Assembly (NCBI GenBank): GCA_964647465.1
Contig: CAZYFS010000005.1
Coordinates: forward strand, 1-24,315
Direction of reading: 5' to 3'
Length of the DNA stretch: 24,315 nt
Source of the DNA: CAZYFS01 sp964647465
GTDB lineage: Bacteria > Patescibacteriota > Minisyncoccia > Minisyncoccales > UBA1441
Numbering within the stretch: the stretch's first letter is position 1; each line of letters opens with the position of its first letter. Both the position numbers and the translations under genes were made by a program. Below the pieces are notes generated by a model. It saw only the letters and a list, made by a program, of their open reading frames with translations. It ran no database searches and was not told the origin of the DNA. Positions 17,736 to 24,246 of the stretch are shown here, one piece after another.

Positions 17736-17933
17736 TTAATTAACGTAGGGCATCAATGCTAAAAATCTCGCTCGCTTAATCGCTTGCGTTATTTTTTTTT
17801 GATGTTGAGCACAAAGTCCAGTTTTTCGTCTAGGTTTTAATTTTTCCTGATTATAAGTAAATTGTTTCAACAATTCAACATCAGTAAAATCAATTCTTTG
17901 TATTTCTTTTTGGCAAAGTGGGCAAATAGACAT
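17736..17933 (-). CDS. rpsR: Ribosomal protein bS18, zinc-ribbon (C+) form
   Basis: A 65-residue small-subunit protein that binds the 16S central domain next to bS6. The core IDFTDVELLKQFT, the basic region KPRRKTGLCAQHQKKITQAI and the ending KRARFLALMPYV are diagnostic. Cys4, Cys7, Cys41 and His44 (CPLC and CAQH) form the CxxC/CxxH set of zinc-binding C+ bS18 proteins, so zinc binding is expected. It lacks the long N-terminal tail of some homologues. It is the last gene of the rpsF unit, 12 bases after the SSB-like gene, and ends 7 bases from the recA stop on the other strand. No Shine-Dalgarno motif precedes it (upstream is a/t-rich, ending in taataatt). Confidence 0.97.
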   Translation of the reverse strand: MSICPLCQKEIQRIDFTDVELLKQFTYNQEKLKPRRKTGLCAQHQKKITQAIKRARFLALMPYVN

Positions 17934-17945
17934 AATTATTATTGA

Positions 17946-18500
17946 TTAAAAGGGTATATCGTCAACATTAATCTCTTCCTCTTTTTTTGTTTTTATTTTA
18001 GAAGAAGTTTTTTTCTTTTCGGGAGACCTTTCTTTTTGTTCCTTATCCTCTACCACAGGAATGGTTTTTTCGCCAGAAGAAGTTTCTTTAGGAGAAGATT
18101 GAAATTCGGTTGTCTTCGCGTAATAATTCTTAACATCGTTTCGTTTCTGGCCTTGATATTCCTCACTCCCAATTCCTAGTTTTAATTCTTTGCCAATGAG
18201 TTCTTCCCATCCATCAGAAAGAGTAACTGTTCCTTCGTAGGGAAGACCACAGGCATAAAGCAAGTTTTGTATTTTCCACTCTACTTGCTGTAATAATACT
18301 AAATTATCCCAGATTAATCGATTGTTTATTTTTACTTCTTCGGCATGCGGTCCGAACAATCGAAAAGTAATTTGTTTGTAATGATTGTTTGAGCGAGCGA
18401 CGCGTTCTTCAACTGCTTCAACGCGGGCGTCATAAATTCCATCAGGAATTAAGGAAAAACTTTTATCTTTATTATTATCTTCGAAATTATAAATAGCCAT
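17946..18500 (-). CDS. SSB-like protein: DUF669-type domain with a canonical SSB C-terminal tail
   Basis: A 184-residue protein in the slot usually held by ssb (rpsF-ssb-rpsR). It does not show the classical bacterial SSB OB-fold start (a form like MNKVILIGNLGRDPE). Residues 1-125 instead resemble phage-type DUF669 proteins: SFSLIPDGIYDARVEAVEE, NHYKQITFRLFG, IQNLLYACGLPYEG, then ELIGKELKLGIGSEEYQGQK followed by RNDVKNYY. Residues 126-178 are a lysine/glutamate/serine-rich disordered linker. The last residues NVDDIPF are the classic SSB tip that recruits repair and replication proteins. I infer a single-stranded DNA-binding role from position and tail; the DUF669 relation is by eye. It starts one base after rpsF. 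Confidence 0.72.
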   Translation of the reverse strand: MAIYNFEDNNKDKSFSLIPDGIYDARVEAVEERVARSNNHYKQITFRLFGPHAEEVKINNRLIWDNLVLLQQVEWKIQNLLYACGLPYEGTVTLSDGWEELIGKELKLGIGSEEYQGQKRNDVKNYYAKTTEFQSSPKETSSGEKTIPVVEDKEQKERSPEKKKTSSKIKTKKEEEINVDDIPF

Positions 18501-18501
18501 T

Positions 18502-18918
18502 TTAATTTTTAAGAATTTGATCTATTTTTTGATTTATTTCATCGAGTTTAATCTTTTCTTCCTTAGTGCCGATGTTTACCGCTGGAGTTTTTTTAATCAA
18601 AGGCCTTGTTTTTTTTGTCTTAATTTTTTTCTTCTTGGGGACGGCAATAATTAGAAATCTCAACAGAGAAGAATTCTCTTTTAGGATTTTCTCTAGGTCA
18701 AGAATTTTTTCGGAAAGATAATTAAATTGAATATTTCCTAAATAAGCACTATTCTCTTTTTTGATTTCGTAGGCTAAAACTGTTTTCAAAATTTCTTTCG
18801 TTTCTTTTATTTCTCCTTGCTCTTTCTCTATTAAGTTTTGTATTTCTAAAGTTACTTCTTTAGCTTTTTTTAATTCAAGCTTTGAAGAAACAAGAAATAC
18901 CAATCGGTATAGTTTCAT
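18502..18918 (-). CDS. rpsF: Ribosomal protein bS6
   Basis: A 138-residue protein. The first 95 residues are the bS6 ferredoxin-like fold: LYRLVFLVSSKLELKKA, a glutamate/lysine helix, TVLAYEIKKENSAYLGNIQF, and a final strand with SSLLRFLIIAVPKKK. Residues 96-138 form a lysine-rich extension ending in a probable helix (EEKIKLDEINQKIDQILK). bS6 pairs with bS18 on the 16S central domain, and the two genes lie in one unit around the SSB-like gene, the classical arrangement. Divergence from well-studied bS6 is considerable, but position and fold pattern agree. It begins 48 bases after trpS, so it may have its own promoter, although none is clear. Confidence 0.88.
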   Translation of the reverse strand: MKLYRLVFLVSSKLELKKAKEVTLEIQNLIEKEQGEIKETKEILKTVLAYEIKKENSAYLGNIQFNYLSEKILDLEKILKENSSLLRFLIIAVPKKKKIKTKKTRPLIKKTPAVNIGTKEEKIKLDEINQKIDQILKN

Positions 18919-18966
18919 CTTAGATTTTAATTAATGTCCTTATAATAAAGCAATTTTTCCTTTTCG

Positions 18967-19950
18967 TCAATTCTTATAAAATAATCCCATTTCTTTTTTA
19001 ACCTCTTCTAGCGTTTGATCGGCAACTTCTTGAGCTTTTAATCGTCCTTGCCGCAATATTTCTTGAACTTTATCTGGTTGCTGTTCCAACTCCTTATATT
19101 TCTTTTGAAAAGGAGCTAAAGATTCAATAATAATTTGGGATAGATTATCTTTAAATTTCCGATAACTTTCTTGGCGAAATTGTTGTTCAATGACCTTAAT
19201 AGATGTTTTGCGGAAGAGGGAATATATCGTCATTAGATTAGATATTCCTGGTTTATGAGCAGGATCATATTTTATCTCTTGCCCAGAATCAGTGGTGGCG
19301 CTAGCAATTTTAGATTTAATTTCTTCAGGGTTATCAAGGAGAGAAATATAACTTTTTGAATTATCGGTTTTCGACATTTTCTGTTCAGGAAACTGCAAAG
19401 ACTTAATGCGAAATCCTTGCTCAGGAATAATTGTTTTTGGAATAGGAAATATTTTTCCAAATTGATAGTTGAATTTTTTTGCCAACATCTGAGCAAATTC
19501 AACGTGTTGTTTCTGATCCTCTCCTACGGGAACCCCTTCTGCTTTATAAAGCAGAATATCTGCGGCCATTAGAACGGGATATTGAAGTAATCCGACCATG
19601 GAGCTCGTTGTGTCGTTTATCTTCGTTTTGTATTGAGTCATTCTTGTTAATGCACCGACTGGAGTAATAGTTCCCAACAACCAGTTTAATTCAGCGTGAT
19701 TTGGGATTTGAGATTGAATAAAGAGTATTGATTTGTCTGGATCAAGTCCCAGGCTTAAGTAAGACAAAGCTAATTCCCAAACATTTTTTTTAAGTTCATC
19801 GGGGGAGTAAGAGGTGGTAATGGCGTGCAGATCAACAACGCAAAAAAAGCAGGTGTGTGTTTTTTGAAGTTCGAGCCAATTTTGAATGGCACCGAGATAA
19901 TTTCCAATATGTATTTGTCCGCTAGGGCGAATGCCTGAAAAGATTCTCAT
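18967..19950 (-). CDS. trpS: Tryptophanyl-tRNA synthetase
   Basis: A 327-residue class I aminoacyl-tRNA synthetase of normal bacterial TrpS length; it charges tRNA-Trp with tryptophan in the cytoplasm. The N-terminus contains FSGIRPSGQIHIGNYLGAIQ, with the HIGH-type motif as HIGN. CVVDLHAITTSY and the tryptophan-pocket stretch VGALTRMTQYKTKI follow, then VGEDQKQHVEFAQ. The KMSKS loop is KMSKTDNS. The C-terminal helical anticodon-binding part ends near residue 327 with a TGA stop. It starts two bases after the RNase J stop, so it is co-transcribed with that gene. No Shine-Dalgarno motif precedes the ATG. Confidence 0.97.
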   Translation of the reverse strand: MRIFSGIRPSGQIHIGNYLGAIQNWLELQKTHTCFFCVVDLHAITTSYSPDELKKNVWELALSYLSLGLDPDKSILFIQSQIPNHAELNWLLGTITPVGALTRMTQYKTKINDTTSSMVGLLQYPVLMAADILLYKAEGVPVGEDQKQHVEFAQMLAKKFNYQFGKIFPIPKTIIPEQGFRIKSLQFPEQKMSKTDNSKSYISLLDNPEEIKSKIASATTDSGQEIKYDPAHKPGISNLMTIYSLFRKTSIKVIEQQFRQESYRKFKDNLSQIIIESLAPFQKKYKELEQQPDKVQEILRQGRLKAQEVADQTLEEVKKEMGLFYKN

Positions 19951-19952
19951 GA

Positions 19953-20291
19953 TTATATTTCGATAATTACCGGAAGGACCATCGGTCGTCTTCTAGTTTT
20001 TTGAAAGAGGAAAAGCCCAATTTCATTCCGAATATTATCCTTGATGTAAGTAGAGTCAAGAAGCACTTTGTTTTGACAGCTTTTATCAACAATTTTAATC
20101 ACTTCTTTGCGAACGTCATTTAATAACTTTTGTGATTGCTTGAGGTATATAAACCCTCTTGAGATTATATCGGGAGAGTTTTGTACTTTTCCTGTTTTGC
20201 GATCAATAGCAACAATAAGAACAAACATTCCGTCTTGAGCTAGGTTTTTTCTATCCCTTAAAACCACTTCTCCTATGTCGCCAATTCCTAA
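19953..20291 (-). CDS. rnj: RNase J, C-terminal part (same gene as the fragment at 20392-21420)
   Basis: This is the downstream piece of RNase J, separated by the assembly gap. Reading from the gap edge gives GIGDIGEVVLRDRKNLAQDG, the conserved motif that opens the C-terminal portion of the beta-CASP nuclease family, then MFVLIVAIDRKTGKV and a domain ending LFLFQKTRRRPMVLPVIIEI. About 112 residues are visible. The internal GTG at 20265-20267 is not a real start; the frame is open back to the gap. The stop lies two bases before the trpS start. The arginine-rich end of this fragment is typical of the family's C-terminal domain. Confidence 0.92.
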   Translation of the reverse strand, partial: LGIGDIGEVVLRDRKNLAQDGMFVLIVAIDRKTGKVQNSPDIISRGFIYLKQSQKLLNDVRKEVIKIVDKSCQNKVLLDSTYIKDNIRNEIGLFLFQKTRRRPMVLPVIIEI

Positions 20292-20391
20292 NNNNNNNNN
20301 NNNNNNNNNNNNNNNNNNNNNNNNNNNNNNNNNNNNNNNNNNNNNNNNNNNNNNNNNNNNNNNNNNNNNNNNNNNNNNNNNNNNNNNNNNN
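20292..20391. other. Assembly gap (100 N) inside the RNase J gene
   Basis: Exactly 100 unknown bases. The flanking fragments give 343 plus about 112 residues, whereas RNase J is usually about 555 residues. About 100 residues (near 300 bases) are therefore probably missing, more than the 100 N suggest. The missing part should hold the last histidine-containing catalytic motif of the beta-CASP domain. Confidence 0.97.
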
Positions 20392-21420
20392 GTGTTGGAC
20401 GGACACTTCTTTCCCAGGGATAATAGAAGACGAAAGAATAACAGTATCTCCTGGAGTTAACCTTATGAATTTATCTTCATTATTAGCTATTCTCATTAGG
20501 GCTGCTCGTTCTTCAGCTTGACTTCCCGTACAGATAACAGTTATTTCATCAGGAGGGTATTTCGAAAAATCCTTTGGTTTTACGAAGGTGTCTTTTTTGA
20601 CTTTTAGGTATTTTAAACGCTGGGCGATTTCTATGTTTTCCTGCATAGATCTTCCTCGAACAATGACCTTGCGATCATGTTCTTCCGAGCAAGTTATGAC
20701 TTGCTGAATACGGTTTAAAAGAGAGGAAAAGGTAGAAATAACTATTCTTTTTTTGGCCGAACGGATTAATTTATCTAAATTTTTATTAATTAATTCTTCG
20801 GAGAGAGAATGCCCCTTAACTTCAGAATTGGTCGAATCAGACATTAAGAGAAGAATGCCTTTTTTGCCGAAATCTCTTAATTTCTTGAAATCACTAGGTT
20901 CTTCATTAACAGGAGTTTCATCAAATTTAAAGTCAGAGGTATGAAGTATGTTACCAATAGGAGTTTCAATAAAAAGCCCTAGGTTTCCAGGAATATTGTG
21001 AGTTTGATGGAAAAAAGTAACCTTAAAGGGACCCAAGGTAACCTCTGTTTCATTTTCAACTTTAGTTATCTTTGGTTTAGAAAGATGAGGAAATTCTTTT
21101 TCTCGCCTAAGAATGATTTCTCGAGATAAACCTGAGGCAAACATTGGAGGATTACCCAATCGATCAAGAACATAAGGCACAGCTCCGATGTGGTCATAGT
21201 GACCGTGCGTAAAGACGACCCCTAAGATATCTTTTTTTCTTTTCTGAAGATAATTAGTATTGGGAATCAGGTAATCAATTCCAGGGGTTCCTTCTTCTGG
21301 GAACCCTATCCCGATATCGATGATCAATATTTTTTTATCCCATTCCAAGACGGTCATATTACGACCGACTTCTCCTAGTCCTCCCAGGGGAATAATTTGT
21401 AGCTTGGTTGTTTTTTGCAT
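20392..21420 (-). CDS. rnj: RNase J, N-terminal metallo-beta-lactamase/beta-CASP part
   Basis: The first 343 residues of RNase J, a metal-dependent ribonuclease with 5'-3' exonuclease and endonuclease activity that matures rRNA and degrades mRNA. The start IIPLGGLGEVGRNMTVLEWD is the family signature. The metal site HGHYDHIGA follows FT, then FFHQTHNIPGNLGLFI, LHTSDFKFDETPV and SDSTNSEVKGHSLSE, and the beta-CASP region with VISTFSSLLNRIQQVI and TGSQAEERAALMRIANNE. It runs in frame into the gap at SVQH. No RNase E-like gene is visible. It follows the tRNA-Leu gene by 32 bases. A TATAAT lies four bases upstream of the ATG on this strand. Confidence 0.96.
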
Positions 21421-21452
21421 TATTATTATAGTTTTTTTAAATTAGTAAAAGA

Positions 21453-21539
21453 TGGTGCCGAGGGCGGGATTTGAACCCGCAAGTCCTTGCGAACACGTGG
21501 TTCTGAACCGCGCATGTTTACCAGTTTCATCACCTCGGC
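21453..21539 (-). tRNA. tRNA-Leu (anticodon CAG), CCA encoded
   Basis: A class II tRNA on the minus strand. The 7-bp acceptor stem (GCCGAGG/CCTCGGC) is perfect, with A73 and an encoded CCA at 21453-21455. The D arm has an ATG/CAT stem and a GG-containing loop. The anticodon loop TTCAGAA gives CAG at 34-36. The 15-base variable region can form a 4-bp stem (gttc/ggac with one G-U). The T arm is GCGGG-TTCAAAT-CCCGC. A73 plus the long variable arm indicate leucine rather than serine. Oddities are A at position 37, where G is usual for CUN-reading tRNAs, and a C29-A41 mismatch in the anticodon stem (CGCGG against CCACG). It starts 5 bases after the stop of the solute-binding protein gene. Confidence 0.95.
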
Positions 21540-21544
21540 TGGAA

Positions 21545-23545
21545 TTATCGCCAGACAATTTTTGTGCGGAGATACCATTGATCAATGGTCGCAAAACGCT
21601 TAGAGGGATCAGTGATTTTAGTTACTTTGTTTCCCTTAAGATTAGAAGGGAAAAAATACAATGAAGAAGGTCGATAAAGGAAAACGGCAGGGGCATCTTC
21701 AAGAAGAATTTCTTGAAATGCTTCATATTCTTTTTGTCTTTGTTCAGATTCTAGTGTTTGATGAGCTTTTTCCAAAAGCTTATCAGCTTTTTCGTTTTGA
21801 TAAAGAGCAAGGTTTAAGCCAGGCTGACGTTGTTTGCTTGAGTGCCAAAAAGGGACAAGATCAGGCATCATTCCTAGCATTTCTCCGAAAAGCAAAGCTT
21901 CGTAATTGCGGGGATTAATAATTTCTGTTTCTAAAACAGAAGTAGGCTCGGTGTCAATCTCTGTTTTTATTCCAACTTCTTCCCATTGTTTTTTTAATAA
22001 TCTAGCGACTTCAATAAGCTCTGGTTGATCGATAGTGGTAAGAGTTATTTTTAACAATTGTGTTTTTTCTGATTGAGGGAAGCAAATCTCATTAAGTTTT
22101 TCCCGAGTAGTTTTTCCAACCATGCCGGTTCCGCGACTGAATCCCCAGGGTTCGAGAATGTCAGAGCTATACTTTTCTTGGAAATTAATTACACCTTCTT
22201 TTGTTTCGGCTCCGAAGTGACCAGTTTCTTTTGCTCCTGGATACAAAAGAGGGAATTGTGCTAAACATTTTTGTAATTCTCTTACTTCTTGTCCTTGGCT
22301 TCCTTGCTGAAGATTGCTTTTAAACACTTGATCTGAAGTAGAAATTATCACTTTTTCTCGAAATTGGCTTTGATCAGATAATTCAAATCCTAATTGGTTA
22401 AATATTTCTTCTGCTTTTTCTGGCTGATAAGAATAATCTTTTTCTGGTTCTGCAAAATTATAAAAATTAGGGAGAATAGGAGAATAAACAGCTTGCCCGT
22501 ATCCTTTTAAAACATTTTCCACAATTTCTTCTCGGTTTGTGGCATAATTTAATGCTTCCCTTACCCCGGTCTGGATTAGTAGATTAGATTTATTGGGATT
22601 TAGAAAAACAGCAAAATATCGAGGCATTTCCATGGTTTTTGAGGAAAGAGCTTGAGGAATTTTATCAATGTTTTGGAAATCGCTGACAAGAAAACTATCA
22701 ATCTCTCCTCTTTGTGCAGCTTCAATCAAATCGCTTTTATTATCAAAAAAACGAAAGGATATTTGAGAAATTAGAGGTTTACTTGGTAAATACCGTGGAT
22801 TTGCTTCTAAATTAAGCGAATTGATATTTTGTCTATTGCTTGATAATTGAATGTCTTTAAATTGAAAGGGACCGGATCCTATTAATAGTTGAGTCGAAGA
22901 TATAGCCAAAGGAAAGCTTTTAGCAGAAATATCTTTCCAAACATGAAGCGGGATAATCTTCGTTGTCATGGTCTCGAGAAAATTGGGATAAGGGATAGTG
23001 AGGATAAAACGAACTTTTTGACTAGAAATTTTCTCTACTTTAACGTTAAACCAGCTAGCTTGCAAGGGGCTTTTATAATCAGGGTTTTGGATAGTTTCTA
23101 TCGTAAAGATAATATCGTCGCTAGTTAAGGCAACGTGGTCGTGCCAATAAAGATTATCTTTAAGGGTGAATTCGTATATTCTTCCCTCTTCTTTTATCTC
23201 GTAGCTTTGAGTTAAGTCAGGAATTATTTCTCCGTCAGCGCCATACTTCATTAACCCGGAAAAAATAAGTTCAACAATGTCACGATCGGGGTCATTAAGA
23301 GAAGAATAAATAGGATTAAGGAAATGTGCTTGTCCAACAATTCCCTCGCGTAATGTTCCCCCGGCTGCAGGCTGCACGATGGTGTTGTTTTGTTGATATT
23401 GGAAAATCAAAAAAGTGCTACTAACTACAGCAACAAGAATTAATAATCCTAGCGTTATTTTTTCCCGCTTGCTAGAAACTTTAGAAAATTGCTTCCATTG
23501 GAACCAAGAAGGAAAAGGGATAGATCCTTTTTTGTGTTTTGTCAT
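21545..23545 (-). CDS. Membrane-anchored peptide-type solute-binding protein with inserted peptidoglycan-binding domain
   Basis: A 666-residue SBP_bac_5 (OppA/DppA-like) protein. Residues 1-29 are basic; residues 30-50 form a single transmembrane segment (ITLGLLILVAVVSSTFLIFQ) with no lipobox cysteine, so it is probably an uncleaved membrane anchor facing outward. The solute-binding fold runs from about residue 62 (GGTLREGIVGQAHFLNPIY) and includes LTQSYEIKEEGRIYEFTLKD and LYWHDHVALTSDDIIFTIET. Residues 410-490 are an inserted PG_binding_1-type domain (LQQGSQGQEVRELQKCL; GHFGAETKEGVINFQ; GMVGKTTREKLNEIC), after which the binding fold resumes at LKITLTTIDQPELIEVARLL. Cys427 and Cys488, the only cysteines, flank this insert. 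No permease or ATPase gene is adjacent. The gene lies 28 bases after secG. Confidence 0.9.
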   Translation of the reverse strand: MTKHKKGSIPFPSWFQWKQFSKVSSKREKITLGLLILVAVVSSTFLIFQYQQNNTIVQPAAGGTLREGIVGQAHFLNPIYSSLNDPDRDIVELIFSGLMKYGADGEIIPDLTQSYEIKEEGRIYEFTLKDNLYWHDHVALTSDDIIFTIETIQNPDYKSPLQASWFNVKVEKISSQKVRFILTIPYPNFLETMTTKIIPLHVWKDISAKSFPLAISSTQLLIGSGPFQFKDIQLSSNRQNINSLNLEANPRYLPSKPLISQISFRFFDNKSDLIEAAQRGEIDSFLVSDFQNIDKIPQALSSKTMEMPRYFAVFLNPNKSNLLIQTGVREALNYATNREEIVENVLKGYGQAVYSPILPNFYNFAEPEKDYSYQPEKAEEIFNQLGFELSDQSQFREKVIISTSDQVFKSNLQQGSQGQEVRELQKCLAQFPLLYPGAKETGHFGAETKEGVINFQEKYSSDILEPWGFSRGTGMVGKTTREKLNEICFPQSEKTQLLKITLTTIDQPELIEVARLLKKQWEEVGIKTEIDTEPTSVLETEIINPRNYEALLFGEMLGMMPDLVPFWHSSKQRQPGLNLALYQNEKADKLLEKAHQTLESEQRQKEYEAFQEILLEDAPAVFLYRPSSLYFFPSNLKGNKVTKITDPSKRFATIDQWYLRTKIVWR

Positions 23546-23573
23546 TCAGTAGAGAGTAAAAGACAAGAGAAAT

Positions 23574-23792
23574 TTAATAGAAAAGATTCAATATGCTTAA
23601 ACCAAGAAAAGCAATAGCAATAAAGACTGTTGCATAGAATAATTTCTTTTCTATTCCTCGTCGAGAGAGATATGATTCCCCGCCACCGCTACCACCCATA
23701 ATAGAACCCATGGCTGATCCTCTTTGTTGAAGAAGGACGAGAACAATTAAAATAACAGAAGTAATAATTTGAAGAATAATTAGATAATACAT
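23574..23792 (-). CDS. secG: SecG, preprotein translocase subunit
   Basis: A 72-residue protein with two transmembrane helices. SecG associates with SecYE and helps SecA-driven export. The first helix (LIILQIITSVILIVLVLLQQ) leads into the diagnostic cytoplasmic loop RGSAMGSIMGGSGGGESYLS, then RRGIEKKLFYATVFIAIAF begins the second helix. Length is normal for SecG (about 70-110). It starts two bases after the stop of the holin-like gene and is followed by the solute-binding protein gene, which needs export, so an envelope-related operon is likely. SecG commonly lies near a tRNA-Leu gene in bacteria; here a tRNA-Leu follows one gene later. Confidence 0.95.
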   Translation of the reverse strand: MYYLIILQIITSVILIVLVLLQQRGSAMGSIMGGSGGGESYLSRRGIEKKLFYATVFIAIAFLGLSILNLFY

Positions 23793-23794
23793 AA

Positions 23795-24154
23795 CTATTT
23801 AGTGGAAAATAATGAAGTGAGAATTAAATTAAGACCAAGCATGATTAGTGTAGTATAAACCAAAGGAAGAATCAATGGGATGTCTATCATTGGGAAGATG
23901 GCGGTAATAATCCATATCATCACTCCGTTGATAATTAAACCAAAAAGCCCAAGCGTTATTATGCGAAGAGGGAAGGTTAATACTCTAAGAATCGGACGAA
24001 GGGTTAAGTTTAATACTCCAAGCGCAAGACCAGCCATTATTATGTTGGGGTCTTTTAGATCGAAACAAACTCGAGGAATGATTAATCCAGATAAATAAAG
24101 TCCTCCCACAGAAACTATCATCCGAAGGGTAATGTGTTTTATTATTTTCTTCAT
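23795..24154 (-). CDS. Phage_holin_4_2 family membrane protein (YvlD-like)
   Basis: A 119-residue integral membrane protein with four hydrophobic helices (about residues 10-27, 36-53, 62-85 and 90-114). The stretch GLALGVLNLTLRPILRVLTF followed by PLRIITLGLFGLIINGVMIW is characteristic of the phage_holin_4_2 family, also called YvlD-like. Despite the name these are widespread chromosomal proteins of unknown function, not demonstrated holins, and nothing nearby is phage-like. The gene is two bases upstream of secG, so it is co-transcribed with it. Start ATG chosen because it precedes a basic N-terminus (MKKIIKH) that fits a first cytoplasmic segment. Confidence 0.85.
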   Translation of the reverse strand: MKKIIKHITLRMIVSVGGLYLSGLIIPRVCFDLKDPNIIMAGLALGVLNLTLRPILRVLTFPLRIITLGLFGLIINGVMIWIITAIFPMIDIPLILPLVYTTLIMLGLNLILTSLFSTK

Positions 24155-24246
24155 AGGTTAATAGAATTTCTTAGGGAAGTTAACAGTTGTTGCTTCCTTG
24201 AGGTGGGCAATTGGTTGTTAATTAAGAGACAATATTAGGCCAGGAA
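24155..24246. other. Intergenic region with a long imperfect dyad
   Basis: No gene is seen in these 92 bases. A dyad spans 24180-24221: ttaaca (24180-24185) pairs with tgttaa (24216-24221), and ttgc (24190-24193) with gcaa (24207-24210), separated by unpaired bases, with a possible cc/gg pair at the tip. No T-run follows it on either strand, so it is not a convincing terminator. It could be a structured 5' leader of the holin-like gene or chance in AT-rich sequence. No clear promoter was found. Confidence 0.3.

Noticed and set aside
17761..17800. T-run (17792-17800) after a GC-rich stretch as recA terminator
   Set aside because: The bases before the T-run (cgctcgcttaatcgcttgcg) pair poorly, and the region is coding for bS18 on the other strand. 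No convincing stem could be drawn.
2533..18969. Alternative genetic code (TGA as Gly), as in Gracilibacteria/SR1
   Set aside because: TGA ends pilD, the PilX-like gene and trpS at family-appropriate positions, and no in-frame TGA interrupts a conserved gene.
21452..21664. Plus-strand open frame of 70 codons
   Set aside because: It is the reverse of the tRNA-Leu gene and the end of the solute-binding protein gene; the sequence is the well-known artefact translation of a reversed tRNA T-arm.
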